From: an uncultured Bacillota bacterium
GTDB lineage: Bacteria > Bacillota_I > Bacilli_A > RFN20 > CAG-449
Assembly: GCA_905204225.1 (NCBI GenBank)
Contig: CAJKZK010000073.1
Coordinates: forward strand, 1 to 9,051
Length of the DNA stretch: 9,051 nucleotides
Reading direction: 5' to 3'
Below the pieces are notes generated by a model. That model did no database searches and was not told where the DNA came from. It saw nothing but the letters and a program-made list of their open reading frames with translations. Made by a program: the position numbers and the translations under genes. The stretch's first letter is position 1; each line of letters starts with the position of its first letter. Of the stretch, positions 7,189-9,051 are shown piece by piece.

Positions 7189-7715
7189 CAATTAAATTTT
7201 TCTTGGTATCTTTTTATCGAAGCAAGAATAGTTTTTTTAGCTTCAGATTCATCATCAATTTGAGTAACTGATGTATGTTTATGTTCTAATTGTTTATAAA
7301 CTTCAAAAAAGTGTTTAAATTCTTCAATAATATGATGAGGTAATTCTTTAATAGAATTTATATTATTATAAAACGGATCTGATAAGCACACTGCAATTAC
7401 TTTTTCATCATTAAAACCAGAATCATTCATTTTTATAACTCCAATAGGTTTACATTCAACAAGAGTCATAGGAATAATCGGTTCAGAAGAAATAACTAAT
7501 ACATCAAGAGGATCATTATCTTCTCCAAGGGTTAATGGAATAAATCCATAATTACTTGGATAATGAGTGGAAGTAAATAAAATTCTATCTAATTTCAATA
7601 AACCAGTTTCTTTATCTAATTCATATTTATTTTTACAGCCTGCTTGTATTTCTATATAACAAACAAATTTATCTTCTTTTATTCTATTAGGATTTAAATC
7701 ATGCCAAATATTCAT
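7188..7715 (-). CDS. ppa: Inorganic pyrophosphatase, family I (soluble)
   Basis: Hydrolyses pyrophosphate to two phosphates in the cytosol, pulling biosynthetic reactions forward. The 175-residue length is standard for bacterial family I enzymes; many Bacillus instead use the unrelated family II enzyme. Every expected active-site residue is visible: Glu22, Lys30, Glu32, Arg44, Tyr52, Tyr56, the metal triad Asp66/Asp68/Asp71 in GEDNDPLDVLV, Asp98, Asp103 and Lys105 in KMNDSGFNDEK, and Tyr140-Lys141 in FFEVYKQLE. The start MNIWHDLNPNRI is typical of Firmicutes relatives. It begins two bases after the TAG of the upstream hydrolase gene, and no Shine-Dalgarno sequence is visible before it (GATTAGTT precedes ATG), so translation probably depends on coupling to that gene. 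A hairpin terminator starts at its stop codon. Confidence 0.97.
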   Translation of the reverse strand: MNIWHDLNPNRIKEDKFVCYIEIQAGCKNKYELDKETGLLKLDRILFTSTHYPSNYGFIPLTLGEDNDPLDVLVISSEPIIPMTLVECKPIGVIKMNDSGFNDEKVIAVCLSDPFYNNINSIKELPHHIIEEFKHFFEVYKQLEHKHTSVTQIDDESEAKKTILASIKRYQEKFN

Positions 7716-7717
7716 AA

Positions 7718-8245
7718 CTAATCATTTTTTACTTCAATTAACATTGCTCTTGCAACATCAAATGCTTCTTTTTCTAATTTATCATCGTTAGAAGCACATC
7801 CTTTAGCATCAATTATTATATGAGCAAAAGGCAAAGCCGCTTTAGCCATAATTGCATTAGCTAAAACGCATAAGTGTGTAACAACACCTACAAGAGTAAT
7901 TTCAGTATAATCACAGCCTCTTAAATAAAAACACATTTGTGAAGATGGGAAAGCTCTTTTTTCAAAAATCAAGCTACCACCTGCTAAACGATTTATTTTA
8001 CCATATAATTCATGGCCTTTAGAGCCTCTTATACAATGAACAACTGGAATATATTTACCTTCTTCAGTTTTTAAATAATTTTCTTGATGAGTATCCATTG
8101 TATAAATAATATCATCATTATTTTTTTTATATTCTTCAATTAAATTTACTAAATATGGTTCTAATTCTTTTGCTTTTTCAAAACCCAAAGCACCATCAAC
8201 AAAATCGTTTTGATAATCTACTACAATTAATAATCTTTTTTTCAT
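7718..8245 (-). CDS. pncA: Isochorismatase-fold cysteine hydrolase, probable nicotinamidase
   Basis: Probably hydrolyses nicotinamide to nicotinate and ammonia for NAD salvage in the cytosol. The fold signs are the N-terminal LLIVVDYQNDFVDG and the catalytic triad Asp10, Lys96 (FEKRAF) and Cys126 (GVVTHLCV). A nicotinamidase-like metal site is plausible: Asp51 and His53 (MDTHQEN), Glu62 and His70 (PVVHC), with spacing close to pneumococcal nicotinamidase; this favours nicotinamidase over other cysteine hydrolases without proving it. Start choice: an in-frame ATG lies three codons upstream at 8254, but the ribosome binding site AAAGGGA (8261-8255) directly abuts it, whereas ATG 8245 sits about ten bases beyond the site. 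I therefore give a 175-residue protein starting MKKRLLIVV. ppa follows two bases after the stop, forming an operon; the next step of nicotinate salvage releases pyrophosphate, so the pairing makes sense. Confidence 0.85.
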   Translation of the reverse strand: MKKRLLIVVDYQNDFVDGALGFEKAKELEPYLVNLIEEYKKNNDDIIYTMDTHQENYLKTEEGKYIPVVHCIRGSKGHELYGKINRLAGGSLIFEKRAFPSSQMCFYLRGCDYTEITLVGVVTHLCVLANAIMAKAALPFAHIIIDAKGCASNDDKLEKEAFDVARAMLIEVKND

Positions 8246-8254
8246 AATTTTCAT

Positions 8255-8261
8255 TCCCTTT
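8255..8261 (-). promoter_or_regulatory. Ribosome binding site deciding the pncA start
   Basis: AAAGGGA on the minus strand. It touches the ATG at 8254 (no spacer) but lies about ten bases from the ATG at 8245, so it supports the latter as the start codon. Confidence 0.65.
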
Positions 8262-8274
8262 AGTTTATAATAAC

Positions 8275-8303
8275 ATTTAAAATATGATTTGAAAAGATAG
8301 CAA
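8275..8303 (-). promoter_or_regulatory. Candidate promoter of pncA-ppa
   Basis: On the minus strand TTGCTA (8303-8298) and TTAAAT (8280-8275) are 17 bases apart, each about four of six to consensus. Transcription would start near 8268, leaving the ribosome binding site in a short leader. In such AT-rich DNA this remains tentative. Confidence 0.35.
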
Positions 8304-8343
8304 TTTTAATATAATGGTTCAAAATACAATATTTTATTATTTT

Positions 8344-8357
8344 TTTACAATTGTAAA
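8344..8357. promoter_or_regulatory. 14-bp perfect palindrome, candidate operator
   Basis: TTTACAATTGTAAA reads the same on both strands. Its core TACAATTGTA fits the TACAnnTGTA form bound by BlaI/MecI/CopY-type repressors, but no such regulator or copper or beta-lactam gene is visible here. It sits about 100 bases upstream of the pncA start and 75 bases beyond the stop of the membrane gene. It lacks a clean T-run for a GC-type terminator on either strand. It could also be a weak hairpin ending the membrane gene's transcript. Confidence 0.3.
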
Positions 8358-8431
8358 TATTTTTAAAATTAAATTTTAATCAAATTATTTAAAGATGATG
8401 AATTAAAAACATTTATTAAATTATATTATAA

Positions 8432-8761
8432 CTAATGTCCAAATATTCCCCAAAGAACACCTATTATTGAGGCTACTAATAAAATAATTCCTATCCACAT
8501 TACAACTACTGTAGGTAAAATACATACACCTATCACACAAGCGATTGTAACACCTAAAACAGTCCAAAATTTATATTTTTCTTCAATAAATATTTCAAAT
8601 TTTGGTTCAAAAAAACCAATTTCACGAATATCGAATGAACGTTTAATATCAAATGCAATATCCGATCCATAACTAATACATAGAGCTAAAGTTGATATCA
8701 TAACACCCATATAATAACCCTCGGTATTTTTATCTCCAGTAGCACCAAAAACAATAAGCAA
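8432..8761 (-). CDS. Small multi-pass membrane protein, C-terminal part (probably frameshifted)
   Basis: Not recognised as any named family. The frame is open from 8797 to the TAG at 8432. It reads a hydrophobic stretch CFIIISCILLIVFGATG, a short loop, the partly hydrophobic GVMISTLALCISYG, a charged segment rich in Asp, Glu, Lys and Arg (DIKRSFDIREIGFFEPKFE), then two helices, FWTVLGVTIACVIGVCILP and VVVMWIGIILLVASIIGVLW, ending FGH. Possible starts are TTG at 8761 (no ribosome binding site) and ATG at 8710, which has GAGGG (8722-8718) seven bases upstream and would give 92 residues. However, codons upstream of 8710 in this frame (GGT GCT ACT GGA GAT AAA AAT) look genuinely coding, so the real start is probably the ATG at 8883 in the adjoining frame. 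Confidence 0.6.
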   Translation of the reverse strand: MLIVFGATGDKNTEGYYMGVMISTLALCISYGSDIAFDIKRSFDIREIGFFEPKFEIFIEEKYKFWTVLGVTIACVIGVCILPTVVVMWIGIILLVASIIGVLWGIFGH

Positions 8762-8883
8762 AATGCATGAAATAATAATAAAGCAAAAACTCCAATACTA
8801 ACAATTATAAGAACGAGATAATCCCAAAAAGTACTTGAATAAAGCAAATCTAAAAAAGAAATAAAAAAATTATTATTTAACAT
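8698..8883 (-). CDS. Small membrane protein, N-terminal part of the split locus
   Basis: Begins at ATG 8883, the first start in its frame after a TGA at 8892-8890, with no convincing ribosome binding site (GATGTTTT precedes it). The reading begins MLNNNFFISFLDLLYSSTFW and enters a hydrophobic helix DYLVLIIVSIGVF. Beyond about 8785 this frame uses codons rare for the region (CTG, CCG, AGG) and stops at TGA 8700-8698, whereas the frame one base back looks coding. The simplest reading is a single gene, 8883 to 8432, of about 150 residues and three or four membrane helices, interrupted by the loss of one base, perhaps in the five-T run at 8789-8785. A separate 61-residue overlapping gene is the alternative. 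Confidence 0.45.
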   Translation of the reverse strand: MLNNNFFISFLDLLYSSTFWDYLVLIIVSIGVFALLLFHAFCLLFLVLLEIKIPRVIIWVL

Positions 8884-9051
8884 AAAACATCATTGATTCA
8901 CTATATGTATAATCTATTTAAAAATTATAATATTGATGTTATAAAAACAAGGCTAAAATTATGAAATTATTAAAATAATTTTTAGTGCCAATGAAGCGTA
9001 TACGTCAAAATTTTACACCATCATAAAAGAAAAGCAGTAACAATAATGTTA
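8884..9051. other. Non-coding end of window; candidate minus-strand promoters only
   Basis: No gene is supported here. On the minus strand TATAAT (8929-8924) lies 15 bases after TTGTTT (8950-8945), a short spacer. Further up, TTGACG (9008-9003), five of six to the -35 consensus, faces TAAAAA (8984-8979) with an 18-base spacer. Either could drive the membrane-protein locus. An 8-bp palindrome CGTATACG (8997-9004) overlaps that -35 box, and AAATTATT/AATAATTT (8964-8981) forms an AT-only inverted repeat. The short minus-strand frame ending at a TGA near 9022 could be the tail of a gene outside the window, but too little is present to say. Confidence 0.4.

Noticed and set aside
7188..7190. Possible reassignment of UGA to tryptophan, given the extreme AT content
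   Set aside because: TGA is the natural stop of ppa, exactly at the normal protein end and inside the terminator stem, while tryptophans are encoded by TGG.
8992..9026. Plus-strand ATG frame of 11 codons (MKRIRQNFTPS) near the window end
   Set aside because: Far too short, with no ribosome binding site, and no reason to think it is translated.

Overview
This is an ordinary housekeeping stretch from a low-GC, AT-rich Gram-positive bacterium of the Bacilli type, perhaps a gut Erysipelotrichia/RF39-like lineage. The lineage is inferred from base composition, a Firmicutes-type threonine T-box, a DnaB-type replication initiation protein and close matches to Bacilli housekeeping motifs. UGA is a stop: ppa ends in TGA and every tryptophan checked is TGG. 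The standard code therefore applies, which argues against Mycoplasma-like relatives.

Layout. Bases 1-28 are not biological: they are an Illumina TruSeq adapter left at a contig edge. Directly after it, on the minus strand, is the first part (57 codons) of dnaB. A divergent intergenic region (201-358) separates it from a plus-strand pair: pyruvate kinase (pyk) followed 9 bases later by a ROK-family sugar kinase. Next come a promoter and a complete threonine T-box leader (about 2748-2963), then thrS. A strong bidirectional hairpin at about 4904-4947 closes thrS and the convergent gene tex. On the minus strand, reading right to left, lie a cysteine hydrolase (probable nicotinamidase, pncA), ppa (family I inorganic pyrophosphatase, 2 bases after pncA) with its own terminator, and tex. 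Upstream of pncA is a minus-strand locus for a small multi-pass membrane protein that is split between two frames and looks frameshifted. The last 168 bases hold no gene I can support.

How the genes fit together. pyk and the ROK kinase form a probable sugar-metabolism operon. The T-box tunes thrS to uncharged threonine tRNA. pncA and ppa are probably translationally coupled; hydrolase-driven nicotinate salvage releases pyrophosphate at the next step, which the pyrophosphatase would remove (inference). dnaB near thrS recalls the dnaB-dnaI...thrS neighbourhood of Bacillus, but here dnaB points the other way.

I did not find a new defence, mobile or RNA system. The points worth a second look are the adapter and the false stop it creates, the three in-frame threonine codons at the T-box specifier, the ROK kinase lacking the family zinc motif, the split membrane gene, and a 14-bp perfect palindrome upstream of pncA.
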